Of a DNA stretch of 64,000 nucleotides, positions 8,316 to 18,794 are shown in pieces (the stretch's first letter is position 1; each line of letters starts with the position of its first letter). The position numbers were made by a program, and so were the translations under genes. Under the pieces are notes generated by a model. It had not been told where the DNA came from. It was given only the letters and a program-made list of their open reading frames with translations, and searched no databases. The stretch is from positions 310,001-374,000 of the forward strand of contig NZ_SNZW01000014.1 of NCBI RefSeq assembly GCF_004364175.1, in the 5' to 3' direction. Source of the DNA: Maribacter caenipelagi (GTDB lineage: Bacteria > Bacteroidota > Bacteroidia > Flavobacteriales > Flavobacteriaceae).

Positions 8316-9764
8316 ATGGCTCCACAGACCACATTTGAAAAAGAGCTGGCATTTCAAGCAGATCGTAGAAAAGCTACGACTGAATTCATTAAAATCGTAA
8401 GTGATTTATGGTATGATAAATCTATTGAAATTGTCCTTTTTAAAAATCAGGTTATTGACAAAAATGTAAGTGACATTATTCACCTACACGAATACGCTGG
8501 CGAATTTGTACAGAAACCGATATCTATTTTTGATTCGGCAGAAATTCTTCGCTCTATAGCCGACATGACATTACCACCTTCTAAATTAGATATTGGTAAG
8601 TTAACCTACGAATACCACTCTGACACCAACATCTTAAACACCGTAAAGTCTTTTGTAATCGATAAATTACAACTTGCCCAAGATTTTAAGAACATAGAAC
8701 CCAAAGATGTTGTTTTATACGGATTTGGTCGAATTGGTAGATTAGTTGCCAGAGAGCTAATGTCTAAAACCGGCAAAGGAAACCAACTACGTTTAAGAGC
8801 TATTGTAGTAAGAGGTAAACCAAGTATCGAAAATCTTGAAAAAAGAGCCAGTTTACTTAGAACAGATTCTGTTCATGGTATTTTTAATGGTAGTGTAAAG
8901 GTTGATTACGCTAACCTAAAACTTATAATAAACGGAACTACTGTACATGTTATTTATGCCAACATGCCAGAGGAAATAGATTATACCGATTACGGTATAA
9001 AAAATGCTTTGGTGATTGATAATACCGGTGCATTCAGAACTAAAGAGCAACTAGAAAGACATTTACAGGCAAAAGGCGCTTCAAAAGTATTATTGACTGC
9101 ACCAGGCAAAGAGGTTGCAAATATTGTTCATGGTGTCAATCATTTAGAATACGACCCAGATGATACTGAAGTTTTTTCAGCAGCTTCTTGTACAACGAAT
9201 GCGATTACGCCAATTTTAAAAGCGATAGAAGAAACTTTAGGAATCGAAAAAGGTCACCTAGAAACTATACACGCATATACCAACGACCAGAATTTGGTCG
9301 ATAATATGCACGGTAAATACAGAAGAGGTCGTGCAGCAGGTCTAAATATGGTTATTACCGAAACCGGAGCTGGAAAAGCAGTTACAAAAGCGCTACCATC
9401 TTTAAAGGGAAAACTAACTTCTAACGCTATTCGAGTTCCTGTACCTAATGGTTCTTTAGCTATTTTAAATCTTGATGTAAATCAAAAAACCTCTCTTGAA
9501 GGTGTTAACACCATGATTAAAAAATACGCTCTCGAAGGTGATTTGGTAGAACAGATTAAATATTCATTGGACAAAGAATTGGTATCCTCCGATATCATAG
9601 GTACCTCTGCTCCATCTATTTATGATAGTATGGCGACAATCGTATCAGATTCAGGAAAAAATATTATCCTTTATATATGGTATGACAATGAATATGGTTA
9701 TTCGCATCAGGTTATTCGCTTAGCAAAATATATCGCGAAAGTTCGTCGTTTTACGTATTATTAA
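8316..9764 (+). CDS. gap: Glyceraldehyde-3-phosphate dehydrogenase, long form
   Basis: 482 aa, about 140 longer than ordinary GAPDH. The extra length is an N-terminal domain (1-130) with no motif I recognise. The catalytic part follows: nucleotide-binding GFGRIGRLVARE (136-147), active-site SAASCTTNA with Cys292, His319 in ETIHAYTND, and the C-terminal WYDNEYGYSHQVI. It oxidises glyceraldehyde-3-phosphate with NAD(P) and phosphate in glycolysis or the reverse in gluconeogenesis. Long forms like this recur in Bacteroidota beside a normal gap gene elsewhere, so a gluconeogenic or NADP-linked role is possible but not shown. Confidence 0.93.
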   Translation: MAPQTTFEKELAFQADRRKATTEFIKIVSDLWYDKSIEIVLFKNQVIDKNVSDIIHLHEYAGEFVQKPISIFDSAEILRSIADMTLPPSKLDIGKLTYEYHSDTNILNTVKSFVIDKLQLAQDFKNIEPKDVVLYGFGRIGRLVARELMSKTGKGNQLRLRAIVVRGKPSIENLEKRASLLRTDSVHGIFNGSVKVDYANLKLIINGTTVHVIYANMPEEIDYTDYGIKNALVIDNTGAFRTKEQLERHLQAKGASKVLLTAPGKEVANIVHGVNHLEYDPDDTEVFSAASCTTNAITPILKAIEETLGIEKGHLETIHAYTNDQNLVDNMHGKYRRGRAAGLNMVITETGAGKAVTKALPSLKGKLTSNAIRVPVPNGSLAILNLDVNQKTSLEGVNTMIKKYALEGDLVEQIKYSLDKELVSSDIIGTSAPSIYDSMATIVSDSGKNIILYIWYDNEYGYSHQVIRLAKYIAKVRRFTYY

Positions 9765-9822
9765 TTTTTTTAAAGTATAACATCCATTCATGGATATGCT
9801 ACGTAGTTAAATAAAGGTTTTT

Positions 9823-9830
9823 TAGCTTTG
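9823..9830 (+). promoter_or_regulatory. -7 box upstream of the coiled-coil membrane protein gene
   Basis: TAGCTTTG matches TAnnTTTG, 80 bp upstream of the ATG at 9910. A weak hairpin (ATCCAT/ATGGAT, 9783-9796) lies before it but has no T tract. Confidence 0.42.
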
Positions 9831-9909
9831 TTCTTTATTTTATAATTCAACAATTATAAAGTACTTTAGTCAACTCTAAATTATTCAAATTAACCTAAGA
9901 ATCTATTAC

Positions 9910-10533
9910 ATGAAATTCTATAGAATACTTTTACTACTGGCATTACTTTTAGCTAGTAATGTACAATTTGCGCAAAACGCTGAAGAGGAGAAAGATAAAC
10001 TATCTCTAGATGAAGGTCCTATTAGCAATCAATTCGATTTTATTGCTAAACGCTCTGGTAATTATAGAGCCGATGGCGTTAGATATGAAGTGGTTAAAGA
10101 AACTAATCTTTTTAAGATTCGTAAGAATGTTTTAGATTCTATAGCAGCCATGAACAAAAAGACTGGCGAGCTGAAAGCTACGATTGCAGAACATGAGACT
10201 ACCATTACTTCTTTAAACAATAAACTAGAAGAAACTACCACTAATTTAGGTGCGGTAACCAAAGAAAAAGATAGTATGTCTTTTCTAGGTATACCTGTTT
10301 CTAAAGGAACATACAATTTTGTTCTTTGGACGATTATCGGCGGCTTGTTTCTAACCCTTGGTTTGTTCATCTACAAGTTTAGAAATAGTAATATTTTAAC
10401 TCAAGAGGCAAAACAAAATCTTTCTGAACTAGAGGTCGAATACGAAGATCACAGAAGAAGATCACTTGAGCGAGAGCAAAAAGTTAGTAGACAACTACAA
10501 GATGAGATAAATAAACAGAAGAAAACTAAATAA
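9910..10533 (+). CDS. Membrane protein with coiled coils, function unknown
   Basis: 207 aa that I do not recognise by family. Visible features are a signal peptide (1-21, FRILLLLALLLAS-type core, likely cleaved after QFAQ), a heptad-like coiled coil (about 75-122), one transmembrane helix (about 135-157, VLWTIIGGLFLTLGLFIY), and a basic C-terminal coiled coil (165-207) ending QKKTK. The expected topology is periplasmic N-terminus and cytoplasmic tail. It sits upstream of a GNAT gene and trmD but has its own terminator. Such neighbours are sometimes mis-named as tRNA methyltransferases; nothing in the sequence supports that. Confidence 0.75.
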   Translation: MKFYRILLLLALLLASNVQFAQNAEEEKDKLSLDEGPISNQFDFIAKRSGNYRADGVRYEVVKETNLFKIRKNVLDSIAAMNKKTGELKATIAEHETTITSLNNKLEETTTNLGAVTKEKDSMSFLGIPVSKGTYNFVLWTIIGGLFLTLGLFIYKFRNSNILTQEAKQNLSELEVEYEDHRRRSLEREQKVSRQLQDEINKQKKTK

Positions 10534-10535
10534 TT

Positions 10536-10558
10536 AAAAGCTCCTTAATGGAGCTTTT
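10536..10558 (+). terminator. Rho-independent terminator between the coiled-coil gene and the GNAT gene
   Basis: A 9-bp stem AAAAGCTCC/GGAGCTTTT with a 5-nt loop runs into a T tract to 10562. The apparent ATG at 10548 lies inside this hairpin, one reason to start the GNAT gene at 10566. Confidence 0.88.
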
Positions 10559-10565
10559 TTTTGAT

Positions 10566-11012
10566 ATGAAAAGTATACGTAGAATTACAGAAGCAGAAAT
10601 TACCGATATTATTCCTCTTTTTGATGCATATAGAGTATTCTATAAGATGGAGTCAGATATTAATGCTGCCGCCAAATTTCTAAAAGATAGAATCACGAAA
10701 GAAGAATCCATCATATTCGCAGCCTATGAAGGTGACAAGGCTATCGGTTTTGTACAACTCTTTTATACTTTCTCTTCTGTATCCTTACAAAAGTCTCTTA
10801 TTTTAAATGATTTGTTTGTTGATGCTAAGTTTAGAGGAGCATCTACTGGAGAACAATTACTGCTGAAAGCACAAGAATTTTGTTGCAAGAAGAATAGATA
10901 TAAAGGTCTCGCCTTAGAAACCGCCATTGACAATCCCGCTCAAAAATTGTATGAGAAATTAGGATGGGTGAAAGATTACCACGCTTTTCATTACTTTTGG
11001 CAGGTTAAATGA
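10566..11012 (+). CDS. GNAT-family N-acetyltransferase
   Basis: 148 aa from ATG 10566 (MKSIRRITEAEITDIIPLFDAY). The alternative ATG at 10548 adds six residues encoded by the preceding terminator. GNAT features are LNDLFVDAKFRGASTGEQLL, where RGxxxGEQLL forms the acetyl-CoA phosphate loop, and NPAQKLYEKLGWV near the C-terminus. The substrate is unknown. It precedes trmD by 17 bp with no terminator between, so the two may be co-transcribed. Confidence 0.83.
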   Translation: MKSIRRITEAEITDIIPLFDAYRVFYKMESDINAAAKFLKDRITKEESIIFAAYEGDKAIGFVQLFYTFSSVSLQKSLILNDLFVDAKFRGASTGEQLLLKAQEFCCKKNRYKGLALETAIDNPAQKLYEKLGWVKDYHAFHYFWQVK

Positions 11013-11029
11013 TGATGTAAAATCAAAAG

Positions 11030-11704
11030 ATGCGAATAGATATTATTACCGTATTACCCGAGTTACTCACTAGCCCATTTGAAGCCTCTATATTAAAAAG
11101 AGCTATAGAAAAAGGATTGGTAGAGGTCCACTTTCATAATCTTAGAGATTATACCGAAACGAAATACCGAAATGTTGATGATTATCAATTTGGTGGCGGT
11201 GCCGGAATGGTACTCATGATAGAACCAATAGACAAATGTATTACCGATCTAAAATCACAACGCGAATATGATGAGGTTATATATATGACTCCCGATGGCA
11301 CTACATTAAATCAAAAAATAGCTAACACCATGTCAATGGCAGAAAACATCATTATCCTCTGCGGTCATTATAAAGGTGTTGACCAGCGTGTAAGAGATGC
11401 TTTTATTACCAAAGAAATTTCTATAGGAGATTATGTGCTTTCTGGCGGTGAGTTAGGTGCAGCGGTACTTTGCGATTCTATCATTAGATTATTACCCGGT
11501 GTATTGAACGATGAAACTTCGGCATTGACAGATACTTTTCAAGACGGATTATTAGCTCCACCTGTCTATACTAGACCAGCGGAATACAAAGGTATGAATG
11601 TACCCGATATTCTATTAAGCGGAAACTTTGGCAAGATTGAAGAATGGCGAGAAGATAAAGCGTATGAGCGCACAAAAAAACTTCGTCCGGACTTACTTAA
11701 ATAA
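11030..11704 (+). CDS. trmD: tRNA (guanine37-N1)-methyltransferase
   Basis: 224 aa, normal for TrmD. It opens [13 protein letters not shown] and carries the knotted SAM site [10 protein letters not shown] and [14 protein letters not shown], both diagnostic of TrmD. It methylates G37 of tRNAs reading CNN and CGG-type codons and prevents +1 frameshifting. The gene lies directly upstream of rplS, the classic trmD-rplS order, but rplS has its own strong promoter here. Confidence 0.97.
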   Translation: MRIDIITVLPELLTSPFEASILKRAIEKGLVEVHFHNLRDYTETKYRNVDDYQFGGGAGMVLMIEPIDKCITDLKSQREYDEVIYMTPDGTTLNQKIANTMSMAENIIILCGHYKGVDQRVRDAFITKEISIGDYVLSGGELGAAVLCDSIIRLLPGVLNDETSALTDTFQDGLLAPPVYTRPAEYKGMNVPDILLSGNFGKIEEWREDKAYERTKKLRPDLLK

Positions 11705-11741
11705 CCTAATTTTTAATATTAAAGAAAAACCATATAAATGC

Positions 11742-11771
11742 TTGTATATTTTAATTTAAATATTATTTTTG
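11742..11771 (+). promoter_or_regulatory. Promoter of rplS: -33 TTG, 19-bp spacer, -7 TATTTTTG
   Basis: TTG at 11742-11744 and TATTTTTG at 11764-11771 are separated by 19 bp, within the 17-23 bp seen for Bacteroidota vegetative promoters. It is one of the two best matches in the window. It predicts a transcript starting near 11778 and a leader of about 60 nt. Confidence 0.75.
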
Positions 11772-11775
11772 CACC

Positions 11776-11840
11776 CTGTTAGAATAACCTCTGACGATAA
11801 TCGTGAATGTTGCTTTAATTTAATTCCAATTAACTATACA
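11776..11840 (+). ncRNA. rplS 5' leader, possible ribosomal-protein leader element
   Basis: The segment between the predicted start of transcription and the rplS ATG holds two small hairpins: GTTA-gaa-TAAC just after the start, and one around ACGATAATCGT (11794-11804). Autoregulatory L19 leaders have, as I recall, been proposed in flavobacteria; whether this matches that family needs a covariance search. Confidence 0.35.
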
Positions 11841-12191
11841 ATGGAATCATTAATAAAATTTGTACAAGACGAGTTCGTAACTAAAAAAGAATTTCCAAAG
11901 TTTTCTTCTGGTGACACAATTACTGTGTACTACGAAATTAAGGAAGGTGAAAAAACGAGAACTCAGTTCTTTAAAGGAGTTGTAATACAACGTAGAGGTT
12001 CTGGTTCAACAGAAACTTTTACTATCCGTAAAATGTCAGGTACAGTAGGTGTTGAGCGTATCTTCCCTGTTAACTTACCTGCACTTCAAAAAATCGAAGT
12101 TAACAAGCGTGGTAAAGTACGTAGATCTAGAATTTACTACTTCCGTGAATTAACTGGTAAGAAAGCTAGAATTAAAGAGATTAGAGGATAA
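11841..12191 (+). CDS. rplS: 50S ribosomal protein L19
   Basis: 116 aa from ATG 11841 (MESLIKFVQDEF). An upstream TTG reading at 11769 adds 24 unrelated residues and overlaps the -7 box, so it is not the start. L19 landmarks: FSSGDTITVYYEI, QFFKGVVIQRRGSGSTETFTIRK, GVERIFPVN and the C-terminal KVRRSRIYYFR. L19 sits at the 30S-50S interface. A strong terminator follows. Confidence 0.97.
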   Translation: MESLIKFVQDEFVTKKEFPKFSSGDTITVYYEIKEGEKTRTQFFKGVVIQRRGSGSTETFTIRKMSGTVGVERIFPVNLPALQKIEVNKRGKVRRSRIYYFRELTGKKARIKEIRG

Positions 12192-12214
12192 ATTTCTCTT
12201 CCTAAATTATATAT

Positions 12215-12247
12215 AGCACTGTATCATTTTGATACAGTGCTTTTTTT
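12215..12247 (+). terminator. Rho-independent terminator of rplS
   Basis: A perfect 12-bp stem AGCACTGTATCA/TGATACAGTGCT with a TTT loop is followed by seven T (12241-12247). Confidence 0.95.
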
Positions 12248-12249
12248 AT

Positions 12250-12725
12250 GAACATAAGTGAATAACCTATGTTCATAATGTGTTGATTAATAAAAGTTTA
12301 CAAAAATATGGTTTGAATTACTTTTTTTCGTAAATTAGAATGTGGTTAAGAAATGGAAATGAGAAAACGTTCATTTAATTGCCACTACGAAGTTTACGTT
12401 CTATCGTATTATTGTTTGACCAATGCATTTAATGATTATTAAATGAGGTAAATTTTAAGATTATTGGCTGTCGCTTATAAACTAAAAATTAATTGATTTT
12501 TAAAAAGACTATATATTAGCTTTTTAATCTTCAATGAAGACAATAAAAAAGAAATGATGTGTAGATGTTAGGTTACGTACCTGAGAATCGAAAAACATTT
12601 TAAACGTTGAATCAGTGAAGCGGGTGCAATCAAGGGTTGCCGTTTTAATGAAAAATTAGAACAAACTGTCCGTAAACTTTTTCTAAAAAGCCATATCATT
12701 GTATGCGTACATTGATATGGCTTTT
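12250..12725 (+). ncRNA. Candidate structured non-coding RNA in the rplS-icd interval
   Basis: The 642 bp between rplS and icd contain no credible gene. They are bounded by the rplS terminator (ending 12247) and a second strong terminator (12686-12725), which therefore ends a transcript made within the interval. Inside I see a perfect hairpin CATTTAAT-GATT-ATTAAATG (12426-12445), AGGT-tacgt-ACCT (12570-12582), and a compound hairpin 12596-12650: outer CATT/AATG, then AAACG/CGTTT, a 19-nt one-sided bulge, then GCAATC-aag-GGTTGC. I find no perfect TAnnTTTG box; TATGGTTTG (12307-12315) and TATTGTTTG are one base too long. A 6S-like RNA is one possibility. The 5' end is unknown. Confidence 0.5.
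12686..12725 (+). terminator. Strong Rho-independent terminator with no annotated upstream gene
   Basis: The stem AAAAGCCATATCA/TGATATGGCTTTT (13 bp) is extended by TGTA/TACA across one mismatch, with loop TGCG. It can work on both strands, but neither flanking gene (rplS, already terminated; icd, downstream) needs it. Confidence 0.9.
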
Positions 12726-12798
12726 GTTATTTAACAATTCTTCCTTCACAGTCTTAAATATTAAGACCACTCCCCGCTTTCAAACTTTTAGAAAATCG

Positions 12799-12806
12799 TA
12801 TATTTG
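12799..12806 (+). promoter_or_regulatory. -7 box for icd
   Basis: TATATTTG matches TAnnTTTG, 27 bp upstream of the ATG at 12834. Confidence 0.5.
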
Positions 12807-12821
12807 TTGCGCTTAAATTAA

Positions 12822-15050
<2,229 letters not shown>

Positions 15051-15070
15051 TTTTATAATCTTAGTTTAGA

Positions 15071-15104
15071 AAACACCCTCATTTATTTAGGGTGTTTTTT
15101 TTTT
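15071..15104 (+). terminator. Rho-independent terminator of icd
   Basis: A 9-bp stem AAACACCCT/AGGGTGTTT with a 9-nt loop runs into a T tract ending at 15104, 20 bp after the stop codon. Confidence 0.9.
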
Positions 15105-15190
15105 ACAAACTAATTTCATTCAAATTTCTTGAACTATACAAGCATATAACATCAAACAACTCTCTTTAAGGTTAATATCGATTATAGAAT

Positions 15191-15198
15191 TACATTTG
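15191..15198 (+). promoter_or_regulatory. -7 box for the TonB receptor/DUF4249 operon
   Basis: TACATTTG matches TAnnTTTG, 46 bp upstream of the ATG at 15245. Confidence 0.5.
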
Positions 15199-15244
15199 CT
15201 TTAGGAGTGTCACTTATTTCTAAGTATTTTTACAAAAAAAATTG

Positions 15245-17644
15245 ATGAAAGGATATTTACCGTTTATTCTTATCTCACTGCTATGCTTCTCTTTTTCATC
15301 ATGGGGGCAACAGAAATTTACCTTAAGTGGCTCTATAGCCGAATCTCGCAGTAATGAAACACTTATCGGAGTTACTGTCGCTATCCCTGAATTAGGCACT
15401 GGTGTTACCACCAATGAATATGGTTTCTATTCCATTACATTACCAGAAGGCACATATACTATTCTCATTAGTTATCTTGGCTTTGAAGATATCCTACAAG
15501 AAATAATTCTTACTGAAAATAGACGTATTGATTATTTGCTTGAAGAAGAAGCTGAACAGTTAGAAGAAGTTGTCGTTACAGAAAATGTGGAAAAGATGGA
15601 TATTAGAAAACCACAAATGAGCGTCAACACACTATCGGTTGGTACCATTAAAAAAATACCGGTAATTCTGGGTGAAGCTGATGTTATAAAATCTATTTTA
15701 TTGCTTCCTGGGGTTACAAATGCCGGCGAAGGTGCATCAGGTTTTAATGTTCGTGGTGGTGCTGCCGATCAAAATCTTATTCTTTTGGATGAAGCTATCA
15801 TTTTTAATTCATCACACTTATTCGGGTTCTTTTCTGTATTTAACCCTGATGCCATAAAAGATGTAAAACTCTACAAAGGTGGCATTCCCGCTCGTTATGG
15901 TGGCAGAGTGTCTTCCGTTTTAGATATTTTTCAAAAAGAAGGAAATAGTAAGGAATTTAAAATGAACGGCGGTATTGGTGCCGTGGCAAGCAGACTTTTG
16001 GTTGAAGGGCCTATCAAAAAAGACAAAGCTGCATTTCTTATTGGTGGTAGAGCTTCGTACGCCCATCTTTTTCTTCCTCTTTTTGATGTTGACAATACAG
16101 CATATTTCTATGATCTGAATACCAAATTGAATTATAGGTTGAACGATAAAAACAATATTTTTCTATCTGGTTATTTTGGCAGAGATGTTTTCGGCATCAA
16201 TGATAGTTTTGTTAATACCTACGGAAATACCGTTGGTAATTTTAGATGGAACCATTTGTTCTCTGACAAGCTTTTCTCAAACCTATCGCTGATTTATTCG
16301 GATTACTATTACGGATTAAAATTAGATTTTGTAGGATTTAACTGGAATTCGGGCATCCGTAATTTCAACATCAAATATGATCTAAAACATTACGCTACAG
16401 ATAAATTACAGGTAAACTACGGCATCAATAATGTGTATTATCAATTTAATCCTGGTAAAATAGAACCTAGTAATGCTGAATCAGGAATTATTGAAGAACA
16501 ACTAATTCAAAAATACGCTAACGAATTTGCAGCCTATGTTGATTTTGAACACCGAATTACCGATAATTTAAGCTTAGGTTACGGACTACGTTTTAGTCAT
16601 TTTATGAGACTTGGTCAAGATGAATTGAACGTCTACGCCAATAACAACCCTGTTGAGTTTGATCCTTTCTTGCTAATTTATAAAGAGGCAGAACCTATTG
16701 ATGTCATAAATCCCGGTAGAGGAACTACACTATCGAACTTTAGTAATTTCGAACCGAGAGTATCATTATCGTATACTTTAAACGAGACAAGCTCCGTAAA
16801 AGCTAGTTATACAAGATTAGCACAATACCTACATCTATTATCAAACACAAGCTCCCCCACTCCTTTAGATGTTTGGACACCAAGCGGACCGTTTACAAAA
16901 CCTCAGTTATTAGATCAATATGCCTTCGGATATTTTAAAAATTTAAAGGATGGAGATTACTCGGTTGAAACGGAGGTTTTCTATAAAGACGTTCAAAACA
17001 GAATAGATTACATCGATGGTGCTAATTTAATTGCAAACAATGCCATAGAGCAGGTAATTTTAAACGGAGAAGCCCGTGCTTACGGTTTGGAGTTTTTGTT
17101 ACGTAAAAACGAAGGTAAATTACAAGGCTGGTTGGCATATACATTATCTAAATCTGAGCAACGTACACCTGGTAGAGCGTCTGCCGCAGATGATGGCCGA
17201 AGTAATTTAGAATCTGGTATTAACTTTGGCAATTGGTACAACACACCTTACGACAAAACGCATGATGTGTCTCTATTCGTAAATTATGATGTAAATGAAA
17301 AATGGAGTGTCAGCAGTAACTTCACTTACCAAACTGGGCAGCCGACCAATTACCCTATAGGTCAATTTGAATTTCAAGATTTGACAGTACCTTACTACGG
17401 ACTTCGAAATACACAAAGATTACCAGCATATAATCGTCTTGATCTGTCAGCAACATTAACACCCAGAAAGAATAAGAATAAAAAAATAAAAGGAGAATGG
17501 GTCTTTAGCTTATACAATGTATACAACCGAAGAAATGCAGCCTCTATTAGCTTTAGACAAAATGATGATACCGGTGTCAACGAAGCTGTTCGTACTTCAA
17601 TTTTTGGTATTGTACCTGCTGTTACCTATAACTTTAAACTATAA
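15245..17644 (+). CDS. TonB-dependent outer-membrane receptor with carboxypeptidase-regulatory domain
   Basis: 799 aa from ATG 15245; an in-frame TTG at 15242 adds one residue. Order: signal peptide (1-21, ending SSWGQ), a CarboxypepD_reg-like beta domain (about 25-110: SGSIAESRSNETLIGVTV), a plug domain (about 120-240: GFNVRGGAADQNLILLDEA) and a beta-barrel to the C-terminus, which ends in VTYNFKL with the usual terminal aromatic pattern. It imports a substrate using TonB energy. The next gene, 3 bp downstream, is a DUF4249 surface lipoprotein, so the two probably form an uptake pair analogous to, but distinct from, SusC/SusD. The substrate is unknown. Confidence 0.93.
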   Translation: MKGYLPFILISLLCFSFSSWGQQKFTLSGSIAESRSNETLIGVTVAIPELGTGVTTNEYGFYSITLPEGTYTILISYLGFEDILQEIILTENRRIDYLLEEEAEQLEEVVVTENVEKMDIRKPQMSVNTLSVGTIKKIPVILGEADVIKSILLLPGVTNAGEGASGFNVRGGAADQNLILLDEAIIFNSSHLFGFFSVFNPDAIKDVKLYKGGIPARYGGRVSSVLDIFQKEGNSKEFKMNGGIGAVASRLLVEGPIKKDKAAFLIGGRASYAHLFLPLFDVDNTAYFYDLNTKLNYRLNDKNNIFLSGYFGRDVFGINDSFVNTYGNTVGNFRWNHLFSDKLFSNLSLIYSDYYYGLKLDFVGFNWNSGIRNFNIKYDLKHYATDKLQVNYGINNVYYQFNPGKIEPSNAESGIIEEQLIQKYANEFAAYVDFEHRITDNLSLGYGLRFSHFMRLGQDELNVYANNNPVEFDPFLLIYKEAEPIDVINPGRGTTLSNFSNFEPRVSLSYTLNETSSVKASYTRLAQYLHLLSNTSSPTPLDVWTPSGPFTKPQLLDQYAFGYFKNLKDGDYSVETEVFYKDVQNRIDYIDGANLIANNAIEQVILNGEARAYGLEFLLRKNEGKLQGWLAYTLSKSEQRTPGRASAADDGRSNLESGINFGNWYNTPYDKTHDVSLFVNYDVNEKWSVSSNFTYQTGQPTNYPIGQFEFQDLTVPYYGLRNTQRLPAYNRLDLSATLTPRKNKNKKIKGEWVFSLYNVYNRRNAASISFRQNDDTGVNEAVRTSIFGIVPAVTYNFKL

Positions 17645-17647
17645 GCT

Positions 17648-18568
17648 ATGAAACGTTATTTGTTATTATTGTTAACTCTTACGTCATTCATTTCTTGTGA
17701 AGACGTTATCGATATAGAGCTCCCTGAAAACGAAACTAGACTTATCGTGAACGGTATTATTAGGGTTGACGAAACACAAGAATATCTACCTATAGAAATA
17801 GTCGTTTCTGAAAGTAGTTCGTTCTTTGAAGAGAACACTATTGCCTCCATCAACAGTGCCATCATTTATTATGGTACACCAAATCCAGATGCTCCTGAGA
17901 TACTAGAGGGTGGCGGCGTATCTAATTTAGTAGAACTAGAACCGGGAACTGGAATATGGGTCCCAGACCCAACATTTGACAGTGATCAAAGAATTAGAGT
18001 TAGTAGCATAAATGAAGGTGATGTTTTTCAACTTACCATAGAAACCGACGAAGAGCGCTATTTCGCAACCACCACGTATGTAAAATCTGTGCCAATAGAC
18101 TCTTTAGAGCAAGGTGATGAAACACTATTTTCAGGAGATGAAACAGAAGTTATCGTAGCATTTACAGACCCTGGCGATAGTGATGATTTTTATCTTTTAG
18201 ACTTGGACTTCGGAGAATTTCTGGTAACCGAAGATGAATTTTATCAAGGACAAACTTTTGTATTTTCATACTTCTATGATAACGATTTAGAGCTAGATAC
18301 ATCCTCTGTAGTAGATATAAGCCTTTTAGGTGTAGATGAATCATTTTATAACTACATGAACCAAATCATTGTTCAGTCTGGTGGTGACCAAGGTCCGTTT
18401 CAAACACCTGCAGCCACTGTTCGTGGAAATATTATAAATATTACAGGTATCGATAATGACGAGGTTTTTGATAATGTAGAACGTTCAGATAATTTTGCAC
18501 TGGGTTATTTTGCCATTGTAGAAGAATATAAGGATAGTATTGTAATTACAGACAATGAGACGAACTGA
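17648..18568 (+). CDS. DUF4249-family lipoprotein
   Basis: 306 aa with a lipoprotein signal peptide: LLLLLTLTSFISC, lipid-accepting Cys17. After it comes EDVIDIELPENETRLIVNGIIR, the typical DUF4249 opening of a beta-rich domain. No enzymatic motif is seen; the protein is acidic. DUF4249 genes commonly follow a TonB receptor, as here (3 bp spacing), which suggests a surface lipoprotein partnering the receptor. The last 14 bp overlap the next gene in another frame. Confidence 0.85.
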   Translation: MKRYLLLLLTLTSFISCEDVIDIELPENETRLIVNGIIRVDETQEYLPIEIVVSESSSFFEENTIASINSAIIYYGTPNPDAPEILEGGGVSNLVELEPGTGIWVPDPTFDSDQRIRVSSINEGDVFQLTIETDEERYFATTTYVKSVPIDSLEQGDETLFSGDETEVIVAFTDPGDSDDFYLLDLDFGEFLVTEDEFYQGQTFVFSYFYDNDLELDTSSVVDISLLGVDESFYNYMNQIIVQSGGDQGPFQTPAATVRGNIINITGIDNDEVFDNVERSDNFALGYFAIVEEYKDSIVITDNETN

Positions 18569-18794
18569 TAAAGATTTACTAGTAACTGGTCTAAAACGCT
18601 TAGCTATAACGGTCGTATTAATGTTTACCGCACCACTTATTCTGTGGCAAGCATTTAAAAACCAAGAACATTTTTTGTTCTGGCCGGTTTGTATATTAGG
18701 TATAATAACAGCCTTTTTTGCCGTATTTATGGGTTTCAAAGGCATTATGACCATTGTAGACTCCGTCTTCGGAAAGAAAACTAAATCGCGTTAA
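18555..18794 (+). CDS. Small two-helix membrane protein, DUF6095-like
   Basis: 79 aa. Two hydrophobic helices (about 16-32 and 42-66) are joined by a short loop, with a basic tail FGKKTKSR. It resembles the flavobacterial DUF6095 family; no function is known. Its ATG lies within the end of the DUF4249 gene (14-bp overlap), which supports translation coupling, but a functional link is not implied. It converges with and overlaps the DUF4294 gene by 4 bp at the 3' ends. Confidence 0.75.
   Translation: MRRTDKDLLVTGLKRLAITVVLMFTAPLILWQAFKNQEHFLFWPVCILGIITAFFAVFMGFKGIMTIVDSVFGKKTKSR

Noticed and set aside
10548..10565. ATG 10548 as start of the GNAT gene
   Set aside because: It falls inside the terminator hairpin of the previous gene and adds six residues absent from the GNAT fold. 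ATG 10566 is preferred.
12353..12442. Short ORF of 29 codons (ATG 12353, stop at 12440-12442)
   Set aside because: No conserved motif, no clear translation signal, and it overlaps the hairpin 12426-12445 inside the RNA candidate. Conservation in relatives would be needed.
12540..12730. tmRNA, RNase P RNA or SRP RNA in the rplS-icd interval
   Set aside because: None of the usual landmarks is seen: no tRNA-like CCA end, no GAGGAAAGTCC block and no GGAAGCAGCC-type tetraloop arm. A 6S-type RNA cannot be excluded by eye.
15245..18568. SusC/SusD polysaccharide-utilisation pair
   Set aside because: The second gene is DUF4249, not SusD (no TPR-like helical fold), and there are no glycoside hydrolases or regulators beside it.
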